A stretch of DNA of 64,000 bases from positions 22,139 to 86,138 of the forward strand of contig NZ_BLZO01000113.1 of the NCBI RefSeq assembly GCF_014132355.1, written 5' to 3'. The notes beneath the pieces were generated by a model that ran no database searches, was not told the origin of the DNA, and was given only the letters and a program-made list of their open reading frames with translations. Origin of the DNA: Okeania sp. KiyG1. GTDB lineage: Bacteria; Cyanobacteriota; Cyanobacteriia; Cyanobacteriales; Microcoleaceae. The position numbers and the translations under genes were made by a program. How positions within the stretch are numbered: position 1 is the stretch's first letter; each line of letters opens with the position of its first letter. This document shows, piece after piece, positions 47,769-55,654 of the stretch.

Positions 47769-50255
47769 ATGACAGAATCAATAACGAAATTTAATAGCGC
47801 AGTGTTTGCCCTCAACCTGCCAGTAGATAGTTCATACTCACAGCAATGCCAGAATCAACCGGCAGAGGATGAAATAATCTTCCCTGATTCTCTGAGTCAG
47901 TCACTTGATTTATTTTACAACCTCCTAGAACCATTTTGCAGTCGTGAAGAATCTCTACTGACCATATTTTTAGCTATATACAGCATTATTTTAAGCCGCT
48001 ATACTGGGCAAACAGATATTGTCATTGGCACATTGCCTATATACGATTGTCAGACACAAGAACAAGCAATGAGTTCGTGCTCAAATAGTATAGGGATTCG
48101 AGTTAGCTTTGATCCCTTAATAACGTTTCATCAGCTTCTAAAGCAGGTGCAAACAACCATTAAGCAGGCTTATACTCACCAAGACCTTTCATTTGAGAAA
48201 TTCACAGATATCACAGTGAATGGCCAAAATAATCTCCTATCAAGGCCTGAGGTATTTCTAGGGTTAACAAGTTCATTTGAGCAAAGTGTTTCTGCTGAAA
48301 TGAACTTGTCCCAGGCATTGTTGAATGCCAGTACAAATTATAAGATGGCGCTGTGGATGTCAAGACATCAAGAGAGACTATGTCTCCGTATAGTCTACAA
48401 CAGTGTACTTTTTTCTAGCTTACGCATTAAGTCTATGCTAGACCAATTTCATACACTATTGAACCAGGCTGTTATTAAGCCAGATGATGTTATCGAATCA
48501 TATTCATTAATTACATCTGAATCCCAAAAGCTTCTACCTAACCCTGGTCTTCAGATTTCGTCGCCTACGCAGAACCTAGTTGGTCAGCAATTTCTCAAGC
48601 AAGCATCTATCCATCCGAACGATCTGGCTGTTCGGCAACATGAGAAAAGTTTTACCTATGGTGAGCTTCGGCAGCGTGCTGAAGTTGTGGCGCGTGTTCT
48701 TCTGTTCGAAGGTCTTGAACAGGGAGAGGTTGTAGCGGTTTATGGAACGAGTAGCTTCGGGCTAATCACTACGGCACTAGGAGTGTTGTTAGGTGGAGGC
48801 GCTTTTTTGTTTGTTGATCCGAACCTTCCTTTGGATCGAGTGCAGGTCATGCTGCAACAGGCAACTGTTAAGTATGTGATTTTACTCTCTGGTTCCCCAA
48901 TGCCTGACCTGGCTGACCTCAGCCTTCCTTATCTTTATGTAGACGCTAAAAGTGGTGAAATAGATTCATCTCACTTAACTGAACTAGCATGGACAAGAAG
49001 CCTTCCAGAAGTGCAAGCTGATGATCCTGCTTATGTGTTTTTTACATCAGGAACTACAGGAACGCCAAAAGGCATTCTTGGACTCCAAAAGTCCCTCGCC
49101 CACTTTATAAACTGGCAGCGAGAGGAGTTTTCAATTGATAAGTCAGATCGTTGCGCTCAACTAACGGCTATTTCCTTCGATGTCGTGCTTCGCGATATTT
49201 TTCTACCACTGACCAGCGGAGCTGCTCTGTGCATACCTAAGCAGTTGCAAATGTCCCCGGTTCAAATCCTAGATTGGCTGCAAGATGAACAAATTACTGT
49301 CATTCATATTGTACCTACGTTGGCACAGTTCTGGCTTGACTATGCGCCTGCAAACTTTGAATTGAACTCCTTGCGATGGGTCTTTTTTTCAGGTGAACCG
49401 CTGACTGATAAACTCCTAAGGCAATGGCACGAAACCTTAACAACTGAAGCAAAGATTATAAACCTTTATGGCCCCACAGAAACCTGTTTAGTAAAGTGTT
49501 ATCACCAAGTCTCTGAAGACATCTATGCTGGAATTCAACCTATAGGAAAACCACTACCCGATGCACAAGCTCTAGTTCTATCCTCTAACGGTCGTCTCTG
49601 TGGCATCAGTGAAATCGGTGAAATTGTTATTCGTACTCCATTTAGGACGTCTGGTTACCTTCCTCTTAGTACTGATAAGAAATGTTTTGTCCCTAACCAC
49701 TTCACCAAATATCCTGATGATCTGATTTACTACACAGGGGATATCGGACGTTATCATCCCCTTGGTATCCTTGAGATTTTAGGTCGTTCTGACGATCAGG
49801 TAAAAATCAATGGAATTCGGATAGAGCCAGCAGAAGTTACGGCTGTGCTTTCAAGACATTCAGATGTGCGAAATTGTGTAGTTATTCCTATTAGTTCAAC
49901 TGAGCATTTACCCTATCTAGTTGCATACATTGTTACCTCAACCGAAAAGGAAGAGAGTGAATTTCAAGGCGAATTAAAGGCGTTCTTAACTCAAAAACTT
50001 CCAGCGGCATTTGTGCCCTCGGTTTTCATCTTTTTACCAGAATTACCCCGGAAGAGCAATGGTAAGGTTGATCGGCATGCGCTTCCAATTCCCAATCGAC
50101 AGACTCAAGTGGCAGTGGATGAAGCACTTGCTCCCCGGAACCTTGCCGAACGTCGTCTGGCTTTGATTTGGAAAAGCATACTCAATAGAAGCTCCATCAA
50201 TCTTCAGGATAACTTTTTTGACCTAGGGGAACTTCGCTGCAAGCTTTGTATTTAG
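47769..50255 (+). CDS. Non-ribosomal peptide synthetase: half C domain, A domain, start of PCP
   Basis: 828 residues. Residues 1-255 match only the second half of a condensation domain (YTGQTDIVIGTLPIYDCQTQ, AYTHQDLSFEKF); the HHxxxDG active site is absent. The adenylation domain has A3 FTSGTTGTPKG (about residue 423), A5 NLYGPTET, A7 YYTGDIGRYHPLG, A8 GRSDDQVKINGIRIEPAEV and A10 Lys in SNGKVDR. By eye against GrsA the pocket reads D-V-R-H-F-S-L-L-V-K, close to the serine code but with Arg at the third position. The PCP begins NLQDNFFDLG and then shifts frame; restoring one G in the GGGG run gives LGGTSLQAL with the phosphopantetheine Ser, continuing into the next frame. Base composition is more GC-rich than the neighbourhood. 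Confidence 0.9.
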   Translation: MTESITKFNSAVFALNLPVDSSYSQQCQNQPAEDEIIFPDSLSQSLDLFYNLLEPFCSREESLLTIFLAIYSIILSRYTGQTDIVIGTLPIYDCQTQEQAMSSCSNSIGIRVSFDPLITFHQLLKQVQTTIKQAYTHQDLSFEKFTDITVNGQNNLLSRPEVFLGLTSSFEQSVSAEMNLSQALLNASTNYKMALWMSRHQERLCLRIVYNSVLFSSLRIKSMLDQFHTLLNQAVIKPDDVIESYSLITSESQKLLPNPGLQISSPTQNLVGQQFLKQASIHPNDLAVRQHEKSFTYGELRQRAEVVARVLLFEGLEQGEVVAVYGTSSFGLITTALGVLLGGGAFLFVDPNLPLDRVQVMLQQATVKYVILLSGSPMPDLADLSLPYLYVDAKSGEIDSSHLTELAWTRSLPEVQADDPAYVFFTSGTTGTPKGILGLQKSLAHFINWQREEFSIDKSDRCAQLTAISFDVVLRDIFLPLTSGAALCIPKQLQMSPVQILDWLQDEQITVIHIVPTLAQFWLDYAPANFELNSLRWVFFSGEPLTDKLLRQWHETLTTEAKIINLYGPTETCLVKCYHQVSEDIYAGIQPIGKPLPDAQALVLSSNGRLCGISEIGEIVIRTPFRTSGYLPLSTDKKCFVPNHFTKYPDDLIYYTGDIGRYHPLGILEILGRSDDQVKINGIRIEPAEVTAVLSRHSDVRNCVVIPISSTEHLPYLVAYIVTSTEKEESEFQGELKAFLTQKLPAAFVPSVFIFLPELPRKSNGKVDRHALPIPNRQTQVAVDEALAPRNLAERRLALIWKSILNRSSINLQDNFFDLGELRCKLCI

Positions 50256-51067
50256 TTGCCGAAATTGAGCGGCAATTTGGCTTGACCTTTTCTGTGGACG
50301 TTTTGTTTGAAGCTCCTACATTAGAGCAATTAGCTGCAAAAATTTCGACTGGAGGTGTTTCTACTGGAGCATATGTCACCTTAGTCAATGAAGGAACAAA
50401 GCCACCACTATTTTGTGTTTCTGGAACAGGTGGTCATGTTTTTCGCCTGCGCCCATTTGCTGTTCATCTAGAAACAGACCAACCTGTTTATGGTTTGCAT
50501 TTCCCAGGCATTGATAGTCACGAACAACCTTGTGAGTCTGTTGAAGATGTAGCCATCGATATGATCGAAAAGATTCGGTCAAAACAACCTTATGGCCCAT
50601 ATTATTTGGCTGGTTACTCATATGGTGGGCTTGTCTGTTACGAGATAGCACAGCGTTTGACTAAAGCAGGCGAAAGTATAGGTTTACTTGTACTGCTGGA
50701 TACATCACCTCACCTGCCGATTGTTGCAGATTACAACGAAAAACTCTTAGCCATGATTAAAGCTGAGCAAGAAGAGGAAGTCTTTGTATTTGCTCATCTC
50801 AGGAAGATTCTTGAAGCTAATGAAAATGCTGAAAGAAGATATTCTCCTCCTCTAGACATCTGTGGAAAAGTTGCATTATTTAGAACAGATCAATCCCACA
50901 CAGTCCACAACTCTCCGACATTAGGTTGGGATCGTTTAGTACCTTCAGGTTTAGCAGTTTATCCAATAGAAGGAACCCATGACACTATGCTTGAAGATCC
51001 TTATGTTAAAGGACTATCAGAGAAGCTTCGTATGGCACTTTCAAAGGAGTTGAAGTGTGTAATTTAG
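50246..51067 (+). CDS. NRPS C-terminal part: PCP remainder and type I thioesterase
   Basis: 273 codons in the frame that continues the NRPS. It starts inside the PCP (YLVAEIERQFGLTFSVDVLF, EAPTLEQLA) and goes on to a thioesterase domain: PPLFCVSGTGGHVFRLRPFA, catalytic Ser in YLAGYSYGGLVCYEIAQ, VLLDTSPH, and His in EGTHDTML. Thioesterases of this type release the finished acyl chain by hydrolysis or cyclisation. The break to the 47769 frame is -1, in GGGG at about 50226-50229. As an independent protein the start Met 50246 has no ribosome-binding site, so the pair was one ORF of about 1100 residues. Next gene starts 24 bp later. Confidence 0.88.
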   Translation: MYLVAEIERQFGLTFSVDVLFEAPTLEQLAAKISTGGVSTGAYVTLVNEGTKPPLFCVSGTGGHVFRLRPFAVHLETDQPVYGLHFPGIDSHEQPCESVEDVAIDMIEKIRSKQPYGPYYLAGYSYGGLVCYEIAQRLTKAGESIGLLVLLDTSPHLPIVADYNEKLLAMIKAEQEEEVFVFAHLRKILEANENAERRYSPPLDICGKVALFRTDQSHTVHNSPTLGWDRLVPSGLAVYPIEGTHDTMLEDPYVKGLSEKLRMALSKELKCVI

Positions 51068-51091
51068 TAGGAAATGTACAGGAACTGATAT

Positions 51092-51805
51092 ATGCTTAAA
51101 GGTTTCGTAGATTACAGAGTAGATGCAACAGTAAAGTTTGGAGGAAGTTTACTGGCCGACGAGCAAGCTTGTCGAAATACGGTTCGTGCCCTCCAATCTG
51201 CTGCACAACAAGGGAAAAGGCTCTTAGTTATACCTGGTGGGGGGCCAACAGATAATACGATTGAAGAACTTGATGCACGGACACCTTTCGTTCCAGATAC
51301 CCATCATCGAGCTTGCGCCCGAGCCCAGGATCAAACCGGACTAATGATTTCTGATCCTTGTTTTTCTGACGGACTCCGGGCTGTTGAAACATTGGAGGAG
51401 ATGAGACACACGTTAGAGGAAGGATTAGTTCCGGTACTTTTGCCGTCACGCCTCATCTTTGCTCTCGATCCGTTTGAACGGACATGGGAGATTACTTCTG
51501 ATGCAATGGCTGTTTGGTTTGCTTGGTTGGTTCGCTGTAATTTGACACTGATTTTGACTAATGTTGATGGTGTTTATCGAGACGGCAAGATTGGCTCGGA
51601 GACTCATTTACTTCACGAAATCTCTGCCTCTGAGTTGGCACAAATGGGGCATACAGCTGTAGATGCATGTACACCAGCGTTCCTAGTTGAGAATTGTCTT
51701 GATTGCTGGATTCTCAATGGAAAATATCCAGACCGCATTACCCAACTTCTAGTTGATGAAATTAAGCCAGTGGGGACTTTTGTCAAAGGAGGTCAGAATG
51801 GTTAA
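51092..51805 (+). CDS. Amino-acid-kinase-fold kinase resembling MfnE
   Basis: 237 residues. Substrate and ATP motifs of the amino-acid kinase superfamily: ATVKFGGSLLADEQ, LLVIPGGGPTDNTIEEL, HHRACARAQDQTGLMI, EITSDAMAVWFAWLVRCN, LTLILTNVDGVYRDGKI, and a C-terminal TAVDACTPAFLVE and ILNGKYPDRI. The W.(I/V)TSD...AW and VD....L patterns are those of the MfnE branch, which makes the diphosphate of aminomethylfuran methanol in methanofuran synthesis; FomA and isopentenyl phosphate kinase are more distant relatives. Likely phosphorylates a phosphate or hydroxyl of the cluster's intermediate. Start ATG is preceded by CAGGAACTGATAT. Its stop overlaps the next start by 8 bp. Confidence 0.8.
   Translation: MLKGFVDYRVDATVKFGGSLLADEQACRNTVRALQSAAQQGKRLLVIPGGGPTDNTIEELDARTPFVPDTHHRACARAQDQTGLMISDPCFSDGLRAVETLEEMRHTLEEGLVPVLLPSRLIFALDPFERTWEITSDAMAVWFAWLVRCNLTLILTNVDGVYRDGKIGSETHLLHEISASELAQMGHTAVDACTPAFLVENCLDCWILNGKYPDRITQLLVDEIKPVGTFVKGGQNG
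51785..51793 (+). promoter_or_regulatory. Strong ribosome-binding site inside the kinase gene
   Basis: AAAGGAGGT, 4 bases before ATG 51798. This fixes the start of the next gene at 51798 rather than the longer frame from 51753 and implies translational coupling, because the kinase stop (51803-51805) overlaps it. Confidence 0.75.
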
Positions 51806-52727
51806 GCCTCTCTTTGATTCTGATGATTTAGGGCTAGTTGTATTCTCACCAGACGCGGCCAGAAGCCGTTTGATTGGCTCGCTGGAAAGGGAAATTGCTT
51901 CCCTAACAGGATGTGTACCCGTCTTACGTCGGTGGTTTTGCCATACACCTGCTAGTATTGAAGCCTTTTACAGAGTAAGCATTCCAAACAATACTCCCCA
52001 CTGGCATCTAGTTTCGGCCTTGTTTAACTCAGGGCCTTCTCTAGCAGTAATTTGGCGAGGAGAAGATGCCATATCCAAGCTAGGTGCAGTAAAGGGTAGT
52101 AGCCATCCTGCCGAGGCAAAGTCAACTTCTATTCGTAGCCGTTACTGGTGCGATAATCCAGTGATGAATTTAATTCACGTCAGCGATGATCGAGAAACTG
52201 CCATCAATGAGATTGGGATTATTCAGACCTGTGCAGGAGAATTGGAAATCAATGATCAGCTGCTTGAATGTCTTCCGGAAGATCACACTATAACTATTTC
52301 CCGTGTCGAACATTCTGGAGTTCTAGTATTTCTCCGTGTAGTGCAATACCTTGTTGAGTCCTATACCAATATTAGACTAGAAAAGATTGAGCTTCCTGAG
52401 AGTGGTTCAGCTAAACTATCCCAATCTATTGCACGGACTAAGCTAGAAGAATATGCTGATGCTTATCAGGATGTATCTGCATGTATTCAGCTTTTTCTAG
52501 AGGGATCATCCGATACAATTAGTCACCTAGAATCCCTAGTTCCCTTGACTGCATGGGACAAATTAGCGGTTTCTTGCGGTGTTGTTGCCCGTAGGCAATG
52601 GAATCGTTCTTCACTTTGGGAAACGATTGAAAGCATCCGTTCAATATTATTGGCAGAGCATCAATGGATATTTAGCGGCAGTGCTGCACTGCAATACATG
52701 GTTTTAAATGTAAGCCGAATGATATAG
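51798..52727 (+). CDS. NDK-like domain protein, N-terminal part of an NDK-nucleotidyltransferase fusion
   Basis: 309 residues in this frame. Residues 8-145 resemble nucleoside diphosphate kinase: LGLVVFSPDAARSRLIGS (usual K.DAV becomes S.DAA, losing the NDK Lys), PSLAVIWRGEDAISKLGAVK, SSHPAEAKSTSIRSRY, and NLIHVSDDRETAINEI with the catalytic-type His. A middle helical region of about 140 residues (RVVQYLVESYTNIRLEKIEL onward) is unknown. The last residues FSGSAALQYMVLN are the start of a nucleotidyltransferase core (GSxAL). This frame ends VSRMI at 52727; the domain continues in the -1 frame at 52709. NDK fold assignment is by motif. Confidence 0.75.
   Translation: MVKPLFDSDDLGLVVFSPDAARSRLIGSLEREIASLTGCVPVLRRWFCHTPASIEAFYRVSIPNNTPHWHLVSALFNSGPSLAVIWRGEDAISKLGAVKGSSHPAEAKSTSIRSRYWCDNPVMNLIHVSDDRETAINEIGIIQTCAGELEINDQLLECLPEDHTITISRVEHSGVLVFLRVVQYLVESYTNIRLEKIELPESGSAKLSQSIARTKLEEYADAYQDVSACIQLFLEGSSDTISHLESLVPLTAWDKLAVSCGVVARRQWNRSSLWETIESIRSILLAEHQWIFSGSAALQYMVLNVSRMI
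52703..52709 (+). promoter_or_regulatory. Candidate -1 ribosomal frameshift heptamer T TTA AAT
   Basis: In the 51798 frame the codons are GTT TTA AAT GTA. T TTA AAT fits X XXY YYZ exactly. A -1 slip moves the next codon to TGT at 52709, precisely entering the frame that encodes CKPNDIDIWCS. Without a slip, translation ends six codons later. Equally explained by one lost A in a short A-run. No strong downstream hairpin is obvious by eye. Confidence 0.4.
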
Positions 52728-53140
52728 ATATCTGGTGTTCCAGAAAAGCATTTCAGACCATTAGTAATTTACTAGGTATCGAGAAAACACCCTATTCGGT
52801 TGCAGGCTTACATGGTGAAGCGATCAAGTGGCTGCATTGTGGCTGGGAAGTTGAGATTGTGAGTCCTCTCATCAACGCTGAAGGGATCGTTATCGGTGTT
52901 GATGATCGAATGTTGGTAAAGGCAAGCCCAAATAGACAAACTGAATCTATTGAAGACTTAGTAGCAGAGTTGTTATTGCTGCGACGTCCAGAGCCCAAGG
53001 CCGACTTAAAAAGAGCATTAAGTATACTTACTGTCCATGGAAAAATGATTGACCATGATTATCTATCTTGGCGCTTAAACGAGTGGAATGTACCGGAAAG
53101 CTTAATCAAGCTAACTCACCAAAATAAAATAATAAATTGA
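52709..53140 (+). CDS. Nucleotidyltransferase part of the NDK-NTase fusion
   Basis: 143 codons open from the slip site: CKPNDIDIWCSRKAFQTISN, LLGIEKTPYSVAGLHGEAIK, the third strand WEVEIVSPLINAEGIV, then VDDRMLVKASPNRQTESIED and the end LSWRLNEWNVPESLIKLTHQ. Together with GSAALQY in the previous frame this gives the GSxAL...DxD...(E/D) layout of minimal nucleotidyltransferases (the AbiEii/DUF1814-like or MNT-like group), which move a nucleotidyl group to a substrate or protein. An independent start is not visible (first Met 52859 is inside the domain), so a fused protein of about 447 residues is likely. Next gene lies 134 bp downstream. Confidence 0.65.
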   Translation, partial: CKPNDIDIWCSRKAFQTISNLLGIEKTPYSVAGLHGEAIKWLHCGWEVEIVSPLINAEGIVIGVDDRMLVKASPNRQTESIEDLVAELLLLRRPEPKADLKRALSILTVHGKMIDHDYLSWRLNEWNVPESLIKLTHQNKIIN

Positions 53141-53274
53141 CCAAGGAAGTAAATCCTATGAAAGTCAAGCTCAACAGCTTATTAAAGAGTATTTTTACCT
53201 GATAAACTCGTGATTTCAAAGACCATTTAATGTCACTGATAAAGTACACTGAAAAATAATAGGAGAAACAGAAA

Positions 53275-54543
53275 ATGGCACACCAAACCTTATTCAGAAG
53301 CGAAGAAGTATCAAATATAAAGATGGTCAGCGGTGACGGGATATATCTTCTTGATGAAAAAGGCAAAAGATATATAGATACGGCTGCAGGAACGTTTAAT
53401 TTGTCTTTAGGATATAGTAACCAAGAAGTTATTAAAGCAGCTTTTTCCCAAGCCAGCCATCTATTGCATTGCACCTCTTCTTTTACCACTGATCCAATCG
53501 ATAATCTGGCAATCAAGCTAGTTGAGACAAGTCCCACTAACTTGAAGATTGCTCATACAAAAGTATCAAGCGGTTCTGTAGCTATAGAAGGTGCGATCAA
53601 GTTAGCACAATATTACACTGGCAAAAAGGAAGTAATCTGCTTTCATCGATCTCATCATGGTCAAACTATTCATACAATGGCTATGTCGGGATTTAGTTTT
53701 AGGAATAAGCCTTTTCAATTTTCTAAAGATGGAATTCATCACGTACCGTACCCCTATTACTATCGTTCTCCTAATAAAACGCTAGAACAGGTCGATGATG
53801 AGGTACTTGCCTATATTGAAAATACAGTTGAATACTCATCACATGACCAAATTTCTGCAATTGTTATGGAGCCTATATTAGGTCTCGGTGGTAATGTGAT
53901 CCCAAGCAGACAGTTTTTAGTCAATCTCAGAGACTACTGCAACAAGAAGGGTATTGTTCTGATATTTGACGAAATTCAAACTGGCGTTGGTCGCACTGGC
54001 TTCATGTATGCTAGCGAGCATTTTGGTGTACAGCCGGATATCATGGCGGTATCTAAAGGTCTTGGAGGTACAGGATTTCAAATTTCGGCTATCCTGATGG
54101 AAGAGAAATTCAATGGAATGCCAGCAGATCATCACTCTTTCACCTATGGCTCAAATTTGATGAGCAGCGCTGCTGCAGTAAAAACGCTTGAAATAATTAG
54201 CCAGGCATCATTTTTGGAGAATGTTCAAGTTCAGGGACTTTATATTAATCAACGGCTGAACAAAATGCGGGATAAGTATGATTTTATTGGTGATGTTAGA
54301 GGAGTAGGCTTGATGATAGGTGTTGAAGTCGTGAAAGATAAGGCAAGCAGAGAGCCAGATGTAAGCTTAACGAATAGGATTAAGAAAGTGGCTCTAGCCC
54401 ATGGTTTAATCGTGAGAACCTCTGGATATGGAAGAGGCAATGTATTTAAAATCAGACCTTCACTGAATATCACCGGATCTGAGTCGAAAGAAATCTGTGA
54501 TATTCTAGATTCTGTAATGGCAGAAATAGATTCGAGCTTGTGA
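53275..54543 (+). CDS. Class III PLP-dependent aminotransferase
   Basis: 422 residues, normal for the family. N-terminal MVSGDGIYLLDEKGKRYIDT, GTFNLSLGYSNQEV, the SHHGQTIHTMAMSG region, FDEIQTGVGRTG with the Asp that contacts the PLP ring, and the Schiff-base Lys in AVSKGLGGTGF. Relatives act on GABA, diaminobutyrate, ornithine or amino sugars, and some are glutamate-1-semialdehyde-type mutases; the substrate cannot be fixed. In this cluster it could install or remove the amine of the activated amino acid. Start ATG 53275 has the ribosome-binding site AGGAGAAACAGAAA. The 53141-53274 spacer has no gene. Confidence 0.92.
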   Translation: MAHQTLFRSEEVSNIKMVSGDGIYLLDEKGKRYIDTAAGTFNLSLGYSNQEVIKAAFSQASHLLHCTSSFTTDPIDNLAIKLVETSPTNLKIAHTKVSSGSVAIEGAIKLAQYYTGKKEVICFHRSHHGQTIHTMAMSGFSFRNKPFQFSKDGIHHVPYPYYYRSPNKTLEQVDDEVLAYIENTVEYSSHDQISAIVMEPILGLGGNVIPSRQFLVNLRDYCNKKGIVLIFDEIQTGVGRTGFMYASEHFGVQPDIMAVSKGLGGTGFQISAILMEEKFNGMPADHHSFTYGSNLMSSAAAVKTLEIISQASFLENVQVQGLYINQRLNKMRDKYDFIGDVRGVGLMIGVEVVKDKASREPDVSLTNRIKKVALAHGLIVRTSGYGRGNVFKIRPSLNITGSESKEICDILDSVMAEIDSSL

Positions 54544-54667
54544 GAAACAGGATCGAATGTACAGAGACTATTCTCCGTCACAAGCTATGAAAAAAAATGT
54601 TAGCTATAGACAAGAAAGAGTCCTTGAAATTTTGCCCTAACCTTAAATGATATTGGAGGTTACTAAA

Positions 54668-55330
54668 ATGGGATTGGTTATTTTTGACTTAGATGAAACA
54701 ATAGTCAGTCTTGATACGGATGTGGCTTGGAGTGACTACCTCATCAAACATAACCGCGTAGAGGATATAAACTCATTCAAACAAGAAAAAGAAACCTACT
54801 ATCAAGCTTATTTGAGTGGAAATTTAGATATTCATCGATATCTCAGCGAGTTTGTTCTAAAAAATCTCAAGAAACATTCCCTCGATACACTACTTGAATG
54901 GCGTGAGCATTACATAAAGGAGATGATCCAGCCATTTGTGCTCTCCAAAGCGATTGACTGTATGCATAAACATAGTGAAAGTGGGGACTATACGATGATC
55001 CTCTCAGGGACTAACGATTTTCTCGTTGCAGGCACAAGTGAGCTGTTTCCTGTGAATTTTTGGGTGGCAACACGATTAGAGAAAGTAGGGGAGCGTTTTA
55101 CTGGAAATGTAATCGGCGAGCCTTTATCTGGAATAGTTAAGTTGCAATGGCTCAAAAGTTGGTTGTTAGAACATTCGGAATTTTGCTTAGAAGAAACAAC
55201 CTACTATAACAATTCTCATAATGACTTGACTTTCATGAGTACAGTGGGCTACCCAGTGGCTGTTGACCCAGATAATAAGCTTCAAGCCCATGCGGAAACA
55301 CATAAGTGGCCCATAGTAACTTTTCGTTAA
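54668..55330 (+). CDS. HAD-IB family phosphatase
   Basis: 220 residues. Motif I LVIFDLDETIVSLDTDVAW (nucleophile and acid Asp), a helical cap, motif II in TMILSGTNDFLV, motif III Lys about GIVKLQWL, and motif IV YYNNSHNDLTFMSTVGYPVA with the metal-binding Asp. This is the HAD-IB branch containing phosphoserine phosphatases (SerB). Removes a phosphate from a small molecule, probably a cluster intermediate. GGAGGTTACTAAA before ATG 54668 decides this start over the earlier ATG 54647. Follows the aminotransferase by about 125 bp. Motif III placement is less certain than the others. Confidence 0.88.
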   Translation: MGLVIFDLDETIVSLDTDVAWSDYLIKHNRVEDINSFKQEKETYYQAYLSGNLDIHRYLSEFVLKNLKKHSLDTLLEWREHYIKEMIQPFVLSKAIDCMHKHSESGDYTMILSGTNDFLVAGTSELFPVNFWVATRLEKVGERFTGNVIGEPLSGIVKLQWLKSWLLEHSEFCLEETTYYNNSHNDLTFMSTVGYPVAVDPDNKLQAHAETHKWPIVTFR

Positions 55331-55436
55331 TTCATTACGAGAGTATACTCATGCCATCATCCCTAGTCTGCTTGAGCTGTTTGATAAGGCCACCCACCTT
55401 GTGCAATTTTTCTACCAAAGAACACCAATCTTCAAC

Positions 55437-55640
55437 AATTAATAATGAATAATGAATAATGAATAATTACCTCTCCTTGAAACGGATAGGATTGACAAAG
55501 AGATGAAAATTTTTCTTCTCTTGGTCGATTGGATATGGCGCAGGTTTCGGAGCCATCCCATCCTAACGGACTGCTCCGCAAACGACCGCTTATTATCCCC
55601 GAGCAAGGGGAGGCGCATACCCACAATTTTTCGGTAAACC
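55437..55640. repeat. H1 hairpin repeat inserted in the gene cluster
   Basis: (AATAATG)-type repeats at 55440-55465, then CTTGAAACGGATAGG, CTTCTCTTGGTCGATTGG, ATGGCGCAGGTTTCGG, AGCCATCCCATCCTAACGGA, CGACCGCTTATTATCC, AGGGGAGGCGCATACCCACA. Same family as at 12.8, 14.2 and 40.6-41.3 kb. It lies between the HAD and IMPase genes, ending 14 bp before the IMPase start, and separates that gene from the preceding operon. Confidence 0.7.
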
Positions 55641-55654
55641 TGTCGTACTCTCTT

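Noticed and set aside
50200-50262. Programmed frameshift in the NRPS
   Set aside because: The GGGG region is not a canonical X XXY YYZ heptamer in the zero frame, so a lost base is the simpler reading there, unlike at 52703.
51753-51797. Longer start for the NDK-like gene
   Set aside because: AAAGGAGGT before ATG 51798 is the better start and the extra 15 codons only overlap the kinase gene.
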